Shown: positions 48,376-57,216, numbered from the stretch's first letter. The stretch is 64,000 bases of DNA from Aliiroseovarius salicola (GCF_027891095.1 NZ_JAQIIO010000003.1:411252-475251), one strand, 5' to 3'. Numbers and translations are program-made. The notes: generated by a model not told the origin, from the sequence alone.

Positions 48376-49136
48376 CGCGTCGTGTGGTGATTTCGGCAGG
48401 GGCGGCCGGTATTGGTCGCGCTCTGGCCGACCGGCTGGCCGCGGCTGGGGCGCGTCTGGCGGTTTGCGATATTGATGAAACGGCCATTGCCCGATTTCGC
48501 GAGGATTATCCCGACGCGATTGCCCATGTTGCGGATGTGACGGATGAGGCGCAAATGGCGGCGTTCCTCGGGGAAGTGGAAAGCCGTTGGGGAGGAGCCG
48601 ATCTGGTTTGCGCCAATGCTGGCACCGGCGGACCAGCGGGGCCGATTGACGAGCTGGATTATCAAGCGTGGCAGGACTGCGTTGCGGCGAACCTACACGG
48701 TTCATTCTTGGTTTGTCGCTGGGCGTCGCGGGTAATGAAAGAGCAAAAGCAAGGGGTTATTTTGATAACTTCATCTACTGCAGGGCTGTTCGGCTATCCG
48801 ATGCGCTCGCCCTATGCTTCGGCCAAATGGGCGTTGATCGGTTTGACGAAAACCCTTGCAATGGAGCTTGGTCCTTATGGCGTGAGAGTGAATGCAATTT
48901 GTCCGGGTGCTGTGGAAGGGCCGCGGATGGAGCGGGTGCTCGAGCGTGAGAGCGCTGCCACAGGTCGCAGTATCGAGGAAACGCGGCGCATGTATGTCAA
49001 TGGGGTCAGTTTGCGCAGTTGGGTAACAACAGACGACATAGCCGATATGGTTGAATATCTGGCTTCGCCCACTGCAAAGAAAATCTCGGGTCAGGTTGTT
49101 GCGATTGATGGGCACACGGAAACGCTGGTGCCGTGA
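48372..49136 (+). CDS. SDR-family dehydrogenase in carnitine operon
   Basis: A 254-residue classical SDR with NAD-preferring Asp after the second strand (RLAVCDID), AGAAGIGRALA cofactor loop, NAGTG, catalytic Ser in TSSTAG and YASAK (Tyr-x-x-x-Lys). It is co-translated with cdhC (4-bp overlap). Its role is not part of the described three-step route to glycine betaine; it might oxidise a second hydroxy substrate such as D-carnitine. Family certain, role inferred. Confidence 0.88.
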   Translation: MTRRVVISAGAAGIGRALADRLAAAGARLAVCDIDETAIARFREDYPDAIAHVADVTDEAQMAAFLGEVESRWGGADLVCANAGTGGPAGPIDELDYQAWQDCVAANLHGSFLVCRWASRVMKEQKQGVILITSSTAGLFGYPMRSPYASAKWALIGLTKTLAMELGPYGVRVNAICPGAVEGPRMERVLERESAATGRSIEETRRMYVNGVSLRSWVTTDDIADMVEYLASPTAKKISGQVVAIDGHTETLVP

Positions 49137-49239
49137 TCGGGTAACCGCAGCTTCTGTGGGTGCGCCTCATGTCTTTGAGTCTGTTGACCGCGAGAACGAT
49201 TCCGAGGCAAGAGCGATGAAAGTACAAGGGAGGATTGGC

Positions 49240-49761
49240 ATGAACAGACGGATGATCCTGTCGGGTATGGCCGGGCTTGCAACCACGGGCTTGACCGCCT
49301 GTGTAGGCGGATCAGCTGGGGTCGAATTCCATCGCAATCTGAATGTGCGGATCAGTTCGACCACCCGATATGAGGCCGCTCGATTTGCGGGGCAGTGGTT
49401 TTTCCGGGGCGAATTTGTCCACCCCGGTGAAGCTCCGCAACGTGGCAGCCTCGACTTCCGCCCGAATGCCGGAAAGATCGCGCAAATCGCACTCTATGCC
49501 GCCAATGGGCGTGTGACGGATATTTACGATGTGGATCAGCCCCAACCGGGGCGGTTCACGCTGGGGAAAAAACCCTATCAGACGGAGTATTGGGTGCTGT
49601 GGGTGGATGAGGGTTATCGCACCGCCGCCATCGGCACCCCATCCGGAAGCTTTGGCTGGATCATTGATCGCGCCCGCAAAGGGGGCGAAGACAGGATCCA
49701 AGCAGCCAAGGATGTATTTGAATTCAATGGCTACAATCTGGCGCGGCTCATGATGACCTGA
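49240..49761 (+). CDS. Lipocalin-like lipoprotein in carnitine operon
   Basis: A 173-residue protein with a twin-Arg-like N-terminus (MNRRMILSGMAGLATTGLTAC) ending in lipobox LTAC, Cys 21. The mature domain reads YEAARFAGQWFFRGEF near the start and GYRTAAIGTPSGSFGWIIDRARKGG near the end, the pattern of bacterial lipocalins (Blc/apoD-like). AGGGAGG lies 6 bp before the start at 49240. Lipocalins bind small hydrophobic ligands at the outer membrane; what it binds here is unknown. Conserved Trp of the GxW motif is present (AGQW). Confidence 0.75.
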   Translation: MNRRMILSGMAGLATTGLTACVGGSAGVEFHRNLNVRISSTTRYEAARFAGQWFFRGEFVHPGEAPQRGSLDFRPNAGKIAQIALYAANGRVTDIYDVDQPQPGRFTLGKKPYQTEYWVLWVDEGYRTAAIGTPSGSFGWIIDRARKGGEDRIQAAKDVFEFNGYNLARLMMT

Positions 49762-49781
49762 TGCGCCATCTGGGAGATGAC

Positions 49782-51227
49782 ATGACCAAAACAGCAGCGA
49801 TTATTGGCGGGGGTGTAATTGGCGGAGGCTGGGCCGCGCGGTTCCTTCTGATGGGGTGGAATGTACGGGTGTTTGACCCGGACCCGGAGGCCGAGCGCAA
49901 GATCGGTGAAGTGCTTGCCAATGCGCGCCGCTCATTGCCGGGGCTTTCGGATGTGTCGATGCCCGAAGAGGGCGCGCTGTCGTTTCATGATGATTTGGCG
50001 GATACGGTTCAGGGTGCGATTTGGGTTCAGGAAAGTGTTCCCGAACGCCTTGAATTGAAGCAGAAAGTCTATGGTGCACTGATGCAGGCGGTGGGTGAAG
50101 ACACCATCGTTGGGTCATCCACCTCGGGTTTTAAACCGTCTGAACTGCAAGAGGGGCTCACGCGCCCGGGACAAGTGCTGGTGACCCACCCGTTCAACCC
50201 GGTTTACCTTCTGCCCGTGGTCGAGGTCGTGCCAACGGCTGCCAACTCTGCCGAGATCCGCTCTCGCGCCTCAGAGATTTTGACAGAAATCGGTATGAAG
50301 CCTGTTGAGATCAAGAAGGAAATTGACGCACACGTCGCGGATCGCCTGCTTGAAGCGGTGTGGCGTGAAGCCCTGTGGCTGGTCTCGGACGGGATCGCCA
50401 CCACCGAAGAGATTGACGACATCATGCGGTTCGGCTTTGGCCTTCGCTGGGCGCAGATGGGGCTGTTTGAAACCTATCGCGTGGCAGGTGGTGAGGCTGG
50501 GATGAAACACTTCATGGCCCAGTTTGGGCCCTGTCTGAAATGGCCATGGACCAAGCTGATGGATGTTCCGGAATTCACCGACGAGTTGGTGGATCTGATC
50601 GCAGGGCAATCCGACGCGCAATCCGGGCATATGACAATCCGTGAACTTGAGCGCGCCCGTGATGACAACCTTGTTGCCATGATGCGTGGCCTGAAAGCAC
50701 GTGATTGGGGGGCAGGGGCGCTGCTCAACGAACAGGACAAGCGGTTGGGTCAGCCGGAGGTCGACATCGCCGGGCCGATCACCACGCTGGCCACGGCAAT
50801 CCCGGTGGATTGGCTCGATTATAACGGCCATATGACCGAAAGCCGCTATCTGGATGCGTTCGCTCGTTCCACGGATCGTTTCATGGAAATCATTGGATGT
50901 GACGCGGATTATATCGCCACCGGAGGCAGTTACTTTACGGCGGAAACCCATATCCGCCACATCGATGAGGCACATTTGGGCCAACGCATCCGCGTGGAAA
51001 CCCAATGCCTGCTGGGCAAGGGTAAGAAAATGCACCTGTTCCATTCGATGTATGAAGGCGAGCGTCTTTTGGCGACCGGGGAACATATCCTTTTGCATGT
51101 GAGCCTTGAGACCCGTCGCCCATCCCCTCCGGCCGAGAAAATCGAACTTCGGTTGGTTGAGATTGCCGAGGCGCACGCCAAGCAGCCCCAGCCCGAAGGT
51201 GTCGGGCGAGCGATCAAGGTCAGCTAG
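49782..51227 (+). CDS. cdhA: Carnitine 3-dehydrogenase fused to thioesterase (CdhA-CdhB)
   Basis: A 481-residue two-domain enzyme. Residues 1-about 320 are a 3-hydroxyacyl-CoA-dehydrogenase-like NAD domain (AAIIGGGVIGGGWAARFL; VTHPFNPVYLLPVVEVVP; DAHVADRLLEAVWREAL) oxidising L-carnitine to 3-dehydrocarnitine. From about 335 a hotdog thioesterase (VDWLDYNGHMTESRYLDAFAR) corresponds to CdhB, which frees glycine betaine from betainyl-CoA. Such fusions are known in rhizobia and relatives. GGGAG precedes the ATG at 49782; 20 bp after the lipocalin gene. Confidence 0.93.
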   Translation: MTKTAAIIGGGVIGGGWAARFLLMGWNVRVFDPDPEAERKIGEVLANARRSLPGLSDVSMPEEGALSFHDDLADTVQGAIWVQESVPERLELKQKVYGALMQAVGEDTIVGSSTSGFKPSELQEGLTRPGQVLVTHPFNPVYLLPVVEVVPTAANSAEIRSRASEILTEIGMKPVEIKKEIDAHVADRLLEAVWREALWLVSDGIATTEEIDDIMRFGFGLRWAQMGLFETYRVAGGEAGMKHFMAQFGPCLKWPWTKLMDVPEFTDELVDLIAGQSDAQSGHMTIRELERARDDNLVAMMRGLKARDWGAGALLNEQDKRLGQPEVDIAGPITTLATAIPVDWLDYNGHMTESRYLDAFARSTDRFMEIIGCDADYIATGGSYFTAETHIRHIDEAHLGQRIRVETQCLLGKGKKMHLFHSMYEGERLLATGEHILLHVSLETRRPSPPAEKIELRLVEIAEAHAKQPQPEGVGRAIKVS

Positions 51228-51259
51228 CTTTTTAAACGCAATCGTGGCACAGGATGGGG

Positions 51260-52159
51260 ATGCAAGCCTGGATCCCCATCACTATCGCCGCTGCGTTTAG
51301 TCAGAACCTACGCTTCATGCTGCAAAAGCGGCTGAAGGACACAAGGCTGTCGACCAGCGGGGCGACTTTTGCGCGGTTTGTTTATTCGGCACCTTTGGTC
51401 GCGTTGATCCTCTGGGGGTACTTCGAGATCACAGGCCAGCAGGTGCCACAGACCAACCCACGGTTCTTCCTGTTTGCCTTTACCGGTGGGCTTGCCCAAA
51501 TCCTTGCCACGATGTGTGTGGTCGCACTTTTTGCGGAACGGAATTTCGCGGTTGGCATCACGTTCAAGAAAACGGAAGTGGTGCTGACGGCATTGGTTGG
51601 GCTAGCCGTTTTGGGGGAAGGAATAGGGGTCTGGGGAACGCTTGCGATTGCCATTGGCTTTGCCGGTTTGATCCTTCTCTCGGATCCGCCCGAAGGCGGC
51701 ACCAGTTGGCGGCGATTTTTCAACAAAGCAGCTGGGCTCGGGTTGCTCTCAGGCATGCTATTCGCAGTTTCAGCAACCGGGTATCGAGGAGCCTCGCTGT
51801 CACTCGGTCTGGATGATGTAGTAGCGCGCGCGGGATTTACATTGGCCTGCGTGACAGCATTTCAATCCACGATCATGGCGCTGTGGATGCGCCTTCGCGA
51901 ACCCGGCGAAATTACCCGCGTCCTTGGGGCTTGGCGCGTTGGGGTTTTGGTCGGGCTGACCTCGATGATCGGAAGTTTCTGCTGGTTTACAGCCTTCACA
52001 CTGCAGAACGCGGCTCTGGTCAAAGCGCTTGGTCAGATCGAGCTTTTGTTCAGCTATGGCGCAACATTGTTTGTTTTCCGGGAAGCAATCACCAAACGTG
52101 AACTCACCGGAACAGCCCTGATCCTTGGGTCTGTTCTGGTACTTGTGCTCTTCCTGTAA
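51260..52159 (+). CDS. EamA/DMT-family transporter
   Basis: A 299-residue inner-membrane protein with ten hydrophobic segments and the two EamA halves (GGLAQILATMCVVALFAERNFAVGITFKKTEVVLTALVG, and ALVKALGQIELLFSYGATLFVFREAI). Drug/metabolite exporter superfamily; substrate unknown. Start 51260 (MQAWIPITIAAAF) has AGGA upstream; an ATG six bases earlier is possible. It lies 32 bp after the carnitine operon and may be cotranscribed, which would make a metabolite of that pathway a candidate cargo. Confidence 0.9.
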   Translation: MQAWIPITIAAAFSQNLRFMLQKRLKDTRLSTSGATFARFVYSAPLVALILWGYFEITGQQVPQTNPRFFLFAFTGGLAQILATMCVVALFAERNFAVGITFKKTEVVLTALVGLAVLGEGIGVWGTLAIAIGFAGLILLSDPPEGGTSWRRFFNKAAGLGLLSGMLFAVSATGYRGASLSLGLDDVVARAGFTLACVTAFQSTIMALWMRLREPGEITRVLGAWRVGVLVGLTSMIGSFCWFTAFTLQNAALVKALGQIELLFSYGATLFVFREAITKRELTGTALILGSVLVLVLFL

Positions 52160-52165
52160 AGCGGG

Positions 52166-52867
52166 TCATCCAGCCGACGTCAACGGCCCCACTCCGCCAA
52201 GCCGTTCAAACAGGCTATCCTCATCCGTGTTGTTGAAAAAGGGAACCTGCGCTGGCGCCCCAAGATTGGGCAGGTTGCCAATGATTTCCGCCAAAACCAC
52301 CTCGGTGATGAACGGAAGGTCAAACCGGCGCACGTCTTTGATTGGGATCCATTGCAAGTGGCTGAGTTCATCTGAGGCGCGGGAAAAATCATCGGGATCG
52401 GTTTTCAGCTTGGCAGCATCCGCGACGAAAAACCGGGCATCGAACCGACGTGGTCGCCCTTTGGGTGTGATTGCGCGAAAGGCAAAAGCCAAACCATCTG
52501 CTGAAGGGAGATAGCCGGCTTCGGCAAAGCTTTTCCAATCCTCGGGCACGTCTCCGGGCCAGGGTCCGGGAGATCCAAGAATTTGCCCGGTCTCTTCCCA
52601 CAATTCGCGAATGGCGCTTGTAAGAAGGGCTGGGGCCAGCGTGGGATCCGCTTCTTCCGCCAACCGTGTCAGGCACGGTTCGGCCCCCCCCTGCGCCAAG
52701 GGAACATGAGCATCCTCGGGGTCAACCGCCCCGCCGGGAAAGACAAACTTGTTTGGCATGAAGGCCGCTTTGGCCCCGCGCTGCCCCATCAGAACCTGAG
52801 GAGAGGTCTCAGCCCCCCGGATCAGGATCACGGTGGCTGCGTTGCGGATGATCTTGGATTTGTCCAT
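52166..52867 (-). CDS. NUDIX hydrolase
   Basis: A 233-residue Nudix protein. The box is split by an insertion: FVFPGGAVDPED, about 35 residues, then AIRELWEETGQILG with the catalytic Glu cluster. That layout recalls NUDT19-type or CoA-diphosphate hydrolases. Start 52867 has AAGAGG upstream. It converges on the EamA gene with only a few bases between. The nucleotide substrate is unknown. Confidence 0.9.
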   Translation of the reverse strand: MDKSKIIRNAATVILIRGAETSPQVLMGQRGAKAAFMPNKFVFPGGAVDPEDAHVPLAQGGAEPCLTRLAEEADPTLAPALLTSAIRELWEETGQILGSPGPWPGDVPEDWKSFAEAGYLPSADGLAFAFRAITPKGRPRRFDARFFVADAAKLKTDPDDFSRASDELSHLQWIPIKDVRRFDLPFITEVVLAEIIGNLPNLGAPAQVPFFNNTDEDSLFERLGGVGPLTSAG

Positions 52868-53090
52868 CTTGGCCTCTTTTTGCATTGCCCTAACCCATGG
52901 TCAATTTGCGCAGAGGGTCAAGCATAACCCTGCGTTCCGACGAATACCCCCATACTTGATTGCACGGGTTTTCTGCACCTGTTGAAAAAAAACCGACGGA
53001 AAGCACCGCGCACCCCGTTCAATGAATATGACACCGGGCAGAACAGCCCGGCAGGGACAGGCAAACAATGACCTATCTAGGAGTATTGAA

Positions 53091-53699
53091 ATGAAACGTG
53101 CGACAAAAATTGCGGCAATTGCCCTTCTTTCAGGAACCGTTGTGACTTTGACGAGCATGGGTGCCAGCGCCCATGGCGGCAAGGACGGACCAAAGGGAAT
53201 GGGTGGCAAAATGGGTGGATTTGGCCAGTTCATGCAGATGGAGTTTGCAGATCTGGATGTTGATAAAAGTGGTCTGATTACAAGCGAAGACCTGCAAGCC
53301 AAGGCTCAGGCCCGCTTTGATGGGGCAGACGCGAATGGCGATGGTGAGCTGGGGCTTGACGAAATCAAGGCACATGTAAATGCAATTGCGAAAGAGCGCA
53401 TGGAACAAAGACATGCGTCAAAAGATGGTCGTGGGCATGGAGCTAACGCCCCCCGCATGGAGAAGAAAATAGAGTGGATCGCCAGCCGGATGTTGGACAA
53501 ACGGGATGCAGACAACAACGGAACTCTGTCCATGGACGAACTCATGCCCGATCAGGCGCGATTTGATCGTATGATCGACCGGTTTGATGTGGATGACGAC
53601 AATGCAATCTCCGCTGCCGAATTTGATGAAGCACAGAAAGAGATCTGGATGCGCATGCAACATCGCAACGGTGAAGGCAAACACGGTCGCCGCGGGTAA
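53091..53699 (+). CDS. Secreted EF-hand protein
   Basis: A 202-residue exported protein: signal peptide ending ASAHG (about residue 27), a Gly/Lys/Met-rich stretch, then four EF-hands with acidic loops DLDVDKSGLITSEDL, DGADANGDGELGLDEI, DADNNGTLSMDEL and DVDDDNAISAAEF. The third starts RDADNNG. A His/Lys-rich C-terminus follows. It probably binds Ca2+ in the periplasm. AGGAG precedes the start. It leads a four-gene set with an ECF sigma factor, which suggests it is a sensor or a target of that system. Confidence 0.9.
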   Translation: MKRATKIAAIALLSGTVVTLTSMGASAHGGKDGPKGMGGKMGGFGQFMQMEFADLDVDKSGLITSEDLQAKAQARFDGADANGDGELGLDEIKAHVNAIAKERMEQRHASKDGRGHGANAPRMEKKIEWIASRMLDKRDADNNGTLSMDELMPDQARFDRMIDRFDVDDDNAISAAEFDEAQKEIWMRMQHRNGEGKHGRRG

Positions 53700-53719
53700 T
53701 CTTTCTGATCAAAGGTGGG

Positions 53720-53737
53720 CGCCCCGGAAATGGGGCG
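53720..53737 (+). repeat. Hairpin between EF-hand and sigma genes
   Basis: CGCCCC-GGAAAT-GGGGCG, 20 bp after the EF-hand stop, without a T-run. It may end most EF-hand transcripts and let a fraction read into the sigma gene. Confidence 0.5.
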
Positions 53738-53789
53738 TCACAATCAGCGGAGCGTTGTTTTGACAAGGGTGCTGGGATAGTCACTAAGG

Positions 53790-54380
53790 ATGGAAATGGC
53801 GCTGGATGCATATGCAGCTGGGTCGGATGAGGCACTGTTGATCCTATATGGCAACGGGGATCCCTCGGCGGCGCAGATCCTGACCGCGCGGCTGGCGCCG
53901 CGGGTTTTGGGCTATGCGTCCCGTTTATTGGGAGGGGACCGGGCAGAGGCGGAAGATGTCACTCAGGAGGCAATGCTTAGGCTTTGGAAACAGGCCCCGA
54001 ATTGGCGCCAGGGTGAAGCAAAGGTAACGACATGGCTTTATAAAGTAGTGTCCAATCTGTGTACCGATCGGCTGCGCAAACGGCGTTCGGTTGATATTGA
54101 TGCCATCGAGGAACCCGCAGACGAGGCTCCAAGTGTGGTGGATGGCATGATGCAGCGTGACCGGGCAGAAGCGTTGCAAGATGCACTGATGCAATTGCCG
54201 GAACGGCAACGCATTGCGGTTTCACTTCGGCATCTTGAGGGAGCATCGAACCCCGAGATCGCCGACGTTCTGGAAATCAGCGTCGAGGCGGTTGAAAGTC
54301 TGACCGCCCGGGGCAAACGGGCGCTGGCTGCGGCATTGGCCGGGCGGCGCGAGGAGTTGGGATATGGCGAAGACAGATAA
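53790..54380 (+). CDS. ECF-type RNA polymerase sigma factor
   Basis: A 196-residue sigma-70 family protein with region 2 (RLAPRVLGYASRLLGGDRAEAEDVTQEAMLRLWKQAPNWRQGEAKVTTWLYKVVSNLCTDRLRKRR) and region 4 (ALMQLPERQRIAVSLRHLEGASNPEIADVLEISVEAVESLTARGKRAL). No other domains. Its end overlaps the next gene (54364) by 17 bp, so it is co-translated with its probable anti-sigma partner. Target genes likely include this cluster. Confidence 0.94.
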   Translation: MEMALDAYAAGSDEALLILYGNGDPSAAQILTARLAPRVLGYASRLLGGDRAEAEDVTQEAMLRLWKQAPNWRQGEAKVTTWLYKVVSNLCTDRLRKRRSVDIDAIEEPADEAPSVVDGMMQRDRAEALQDALMQLPERQRIAVSLRHLEGASNPEIADVLEISVEAVESLTARGKRALAAALAGRREELGYGEDR

Positions 54381-54780
54381 AGACATCTTGGATGATGCCA
54401 AGCTCGATACAGAGCTTGAGGCGTTTTTTGAAGCGGGGTGTGCGGCGTCACCGGTTCCTTCAGATGCGCTGATGGCGGCCATCGTTGAAGATGCGCAAAC
54501 CCATCAACCTACGTCACAGACGGTGGCCGCACCTGCTCAACGTCGCTCTTTTTGGAGAGAATTTCTGTCTCAAATCGGCGGCTGGCCCTCTGTTGCAGGT
54601 ATGGCAACGGCCACCATCGCTGGGGTCTGGATCGGATTTGCCGATCCAGTTCAACTTGAAACATGGTCTGGTGGTGTGGTGTTGTCAGGCAATTATGACG
54701 GAGCCGAGACGATCTATTCCACTGAGGATCTGGCCCCGAGCTACTTTGGGACCAGCTTGATCATTGAAGAGGAAGGGTGA
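54364..54780 (+). CDS. Putative membrane anti-sigma factor
   Basis: A 138-residue protein with a charged N-terminal cytosolic part (about 1-75, FWREFLSQIGG at its end) and one transmembrane segment (SVAGMATATIAGVWIGFA, about 77-95) followed by about 43 periplasmic residues. No HxxxCxxC zinc motif is seen. Similar short proteins beside ECF sigma genes in Rhodobacterales have been mislabelled dihydroorotate dehydrogenase as I recall. The placing after the sigma gene, with 17-bp overlap, argues for an anti-sigma role. Confidence 0.7.
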   Translation: MAKTDKDILDDAKLDTELEAFFEAGCAASPVPSDALMAAIVEDAQTHQPTSQTVAAPAQRRSFWREFLSQIGGWPSVAGMATATIAGVWIGFADPVQLETWSGGVVLSGNYDGAETIYSTEDLAPSYFGTSLIIEEEG

Positions 54781-54782
54781 AC

Positions 54783-55331
54783 ATGTCAGACATTCAGCCC
54801 CCCAAAACGCAAGAGACGCGTGCCACTCCGAAAAAACGGAAGTTGGTCAAAGTGATTTTTGTGTTGTCGTTGACCTTGAACCTTCTCGTCCTGGGATTGG
54901 TGGTTGGTGCACATATCGGGGATCGGCGCGATTACGGATTTAACCCCCGCGGGCCGGATCGCAGTATGATCCGAGCACTCGGATTCGGACCAATCGCTTC
55001 AGCCCTGCCGCTGCGTGAGCGGCGAGCGATTGCAAAGGCTCTGCGTGCGGAGCGCGGCAGCTTTGCCGAAAACCGAACTGCAATTCGCCGCGATTTCAAG
55101 GCGATGATTGCAGTGCTCCAGGCTGAAAACTTCGACCCGGACGCGTTGCACGCACTTCTTGACGGGCAGCGTGATCGAATGTTGAAGCTCGGGGAGACCG
55201 CCCGCCTTCTGGTGATCGATCGCATCAGCAGGATGTCCCGGGAAGAACGTATGGAATTTGCCGAAGAAATTTTGGAAAAAGTTCGGTTCGAGAGACGCAA
55301 GTTTCCCAAGCACTCAAAGGATGGAAATTAG
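54783..55331 (+). CDS. Metal_resist/periplasmic heavy-metal sensor protein
   Basis: A 182-residue protein with a basic N-terminus, one membrane anchor (VIFVLSLTLNLLVLGLVVGAHIG, about 25-47), and a helical periplasmic domain (ALPLRERRAIAKALRAERGSFAENRTAIRRDFKAMIAVLQAENFDPDALHALLDGQRDRM) like the PF13801 Metal_resist/CpxP-Spy group. It has few His or Cys, so metal binding is not evident. GGAAGGG precedes the ATG; an overlapping GTG at 54777 is possible. Fourth gene of the EF-hand/sigma module. Confidence 0.82.
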   Translation: MSDIQPPKTQETRATPKKRKLVKVIFVLSLTLNLLVLGLVVGAHIGDRRDYGFNPRGPDRSMIRALGFGPIASALPLRERRAIAKALRAERGSFAENRTAIRRDFKAMIAVLQAENFDPDALHALLDGQRDRMLKLGETARLLVIDRISRMSREERMEFAEEILEKVRFERRKFPKHSKDGN

Positions 55332-55430
55332 TCTACAACTTTACTTCTGATTGGTGGAGCGCCGCTGGGTGCACAGAGGATTGTTAAGAGGATTGAGCCG
55401 AGGATCGAAGAGTACCATCGGCTGGAACCA

Positions 55431-55454
55431 ACACCTCCGAGCAGGTGTGATTTT
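55431..55454 (+). terminator. Probable terminator of the sigma module
   Basis: ACACCT-CCGAGC-AGGTGT (55431-55448), then GATTTT. The 127-bp gap 55332-55458 holds no gene; this hairpin lies just before the 3' end of the convergent cyclase gene. Confidence 0.5.
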
Positions 55455-55458
55455 GGCA

Positions 55459-56847
55459 TCAGGCGGCGCTTTGCACGAACGTCACCTGATTACGCCCTTC
55501 CGCTTTTGACGCATAAAGCGCGCGATCGGCAGATTGAAGCATTTCCTGGATCTGTCCTGTTTGTTTTTGGCCGGGATATGACATTGCAACCCCGATCGAC
55601 ATTGTCACAGATATGCCGGTGTTTACCGAACTGGCGTGGATCGGAGTGTCTCCGATCACACGGCGTAGCCGTTCCGCCATCTTCAATGCATCATCGTGGT
55701 TGGTGTCAGGCATCGCGATCAGGAATTCTTCGCCACCATAACGTGCCAGTAAATCCATATCGCGGATGCTGCTTTTTAACCGGTTGGCTGTCTCGATAAG
55801 AACCTCGTCTCCGGCAAAATGGCCATAGCAGTCGTTGATTGATTTGAACCTGTCCAGATCCATCAACATAATCGCGAACCCTTTGCCAGTCACCGAGGAT
55901 TGGGTTTCCAAACGTTCAAGATAGCTTGCTGCATAACGCCGATTGTAAAGCCCCGTCAGGGGGTCCGTAACTGCGAGCGATAACCTTTCGTCAACGGTAT
56001 TGCGCAGGCGGTCGGATAGGAATTTGCTTGGGATCAGTGGCGCCAGCCGCACCGCGATTTCTTCTGCATCGAAATACCCGGAAAGAACCGCGTTTGCCCC
56101 GAGATCGAGTGCCATTGCCGCATTTGGACCAGCACTGTCTTCATCTATGAACAGAATGATGGAATGCCTTGTCGACATGCGTGAACGCAGTTCGGAGACC
56201 AGTCTAAGACCGTCTCCCTTCTCAGATATATTGGTCGAGATAATAAAGACATCCGGCACCTGATCTTTCCGCCGACTATCTTCTAGCGCATTGCCTTTGT
56301 TCAATACTGTTACGGTTTGCCCCATTTCCTGTGTCAGCGCCTTGCGCCACATGAGACCAGTGTCGACGGCAGGGGCCAAAAGGGCAATTCTGGGTTGACG
56401 ATGATAGGGCGTGGACGGTTCCGAGAACCCCATCTCTGCGGCCAAAATCTGTCGCCGTGCCACCTCTTCTCGGGCGGTGTGGTCGCGCATCAGATTGCGT
56501 ACGGTGGCCAACATCGTACTTTCTTCCAACGGTTTTGTCAGAAAATCATCAGCCCCCGCCCGAAGTGCCATCAACCGGTTGCCGCGCCCCCCTACAGGCG
56601 AGATGATGACGACAGGGATTGTTTCCAGGCTTTTGATTTTCTTGATCTGCCTGCAAGCCTCTATTCCGCCGCCCCCCTGAAGGGTCTGTCCTAGCAGAAT
56701 AAGATCCGGGTAATCGCTTTGAGCCATGCTCAGAACGTCTGATACTGTTGCGGCTTGGACAACATCATAGCAGGCAGTGGTGAGTTTCACCTTCAACACG
56801 ATGCGATTAGTCGCTACGTCATCCGCTATGAGAATGCGCCCTGACAT
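55459..56847 (-). CDS. PleD-like response regulator / diguanylate cyclase, first receiver lacks its Asp
   Basis: A 462-residue REC-REC-GGDEF protein (start MSGRILIADD, AGGAA upstream). The GGEEF active site is at 371-375 with I-site RDMD (362-365), so c-di-GMP synthesis with product inhibition is expected. In REC1 the acidic pair (Asp 9-10) and Lys 105 are kept but the phospho-acceptor is Gly 53 (LILLGQTLQG). REC2 (about 150-270) also lacks the usual motif. PleD normally needs this Asp for phosphorylation-driven dimerisation. Divergent from the DUF3572 gene. Confidence 0.93.
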   Translation of the reverse strand: MSGRILIADDVATNRIVLKVKLTTACYDVVQAATVSDVLSMAQSDYPDLILLGQTLQGGGGIEACRQIKKIKSLETIPVVIISPVGGRGNRLMALRAGADDFLTKPLEESTMLATVRNLMRDHTAREEVARRQILAAEMGFSEPSTPYHRQPRIALLAPAVDTGLMWRKALTQEMGQTVTVLNKGNALEDSRRKDQVPDVFIISTNISEKGDGLRLVSELRSRMSTRHSIILFIDEDSAGPNAAMALDLGANAVLSGYFDAEEIAVRLAPLIPSKFLSDRLRNTVDERLSLAVTDPLTGLYNRRYAASYLERLETQSSVTGKGFAIMLMDLDRFKSINDCYGHFAGDEVLIETANRLKSSIRDMDLLARYGGEEFLIAMPDTNHDDALKMAERLRRVIGDTPIHASSVNTGISVTMSIGVAMSYPGQKQTGQIQEMLQSADRALYASKAEGRNQVTFVQSAA

Positions 56848-56937
56848 ATAAGTTCCTAGCAAGAATTGGTTGTTTCGCTCAGGAATATCTTCGGTGCAAT
56901 TGGTTAAGAAAACCTTTCCAGAAGGAAGGAAATGTGA

Positions 56938-57216
56938 ATGAAACCTGAAAATGCCGAAGTTATCGGGTTAACCGCCTTATCATGGCTGGTGAGCAATGAT
57001 GAATTGTTGCCAGTGTTTATGGGGGCGAGCGGAGCAGGGGAGGACGACATCAAATCTGGGGCAACTTCGCCAGAGTTTCTCGCCGCCGTTTTGGATTTTC
57101 TGACCATGGATGACATCTGGGTAAAGCAGTTCTGCGACGAAAATGCGCTGCCCTATGATGCTCCCATGACGGCCCGTCAGGCCCTTCCTGGAGGCGGGCA
57201 GGTGAATTGGACTTGA
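56938..57216 (+). CDS. DUF3572 family protein
   Basis: A 92-residue acidic, all-helical protein: VIGLTALSWLVSNDELLPVFMGASGAGEDDIK and LAAVLDFLTMDDIWVKQFCDE are the family blocks. DUF3572 is common in alphaproteobacteria, often beside response-regulator genes such as pleD. Function unknown. GAAGGAAA precedes the start. Confidence 0.85.
   Translation: MKPENAEVIGLTALSWLVSNDELLPVFMGASGAGEDDIKSGATSPEFLAAVLDFLTMDDIWVKQFCDENALPYDAPMTARQALPGGGQVNWT

Noticed and set aside
53759..53790. TTGACA before the ECF sigma gene as promoter
   Set aside because: The matching -10 position would place the start at or after the ATG; no good -10 is present.
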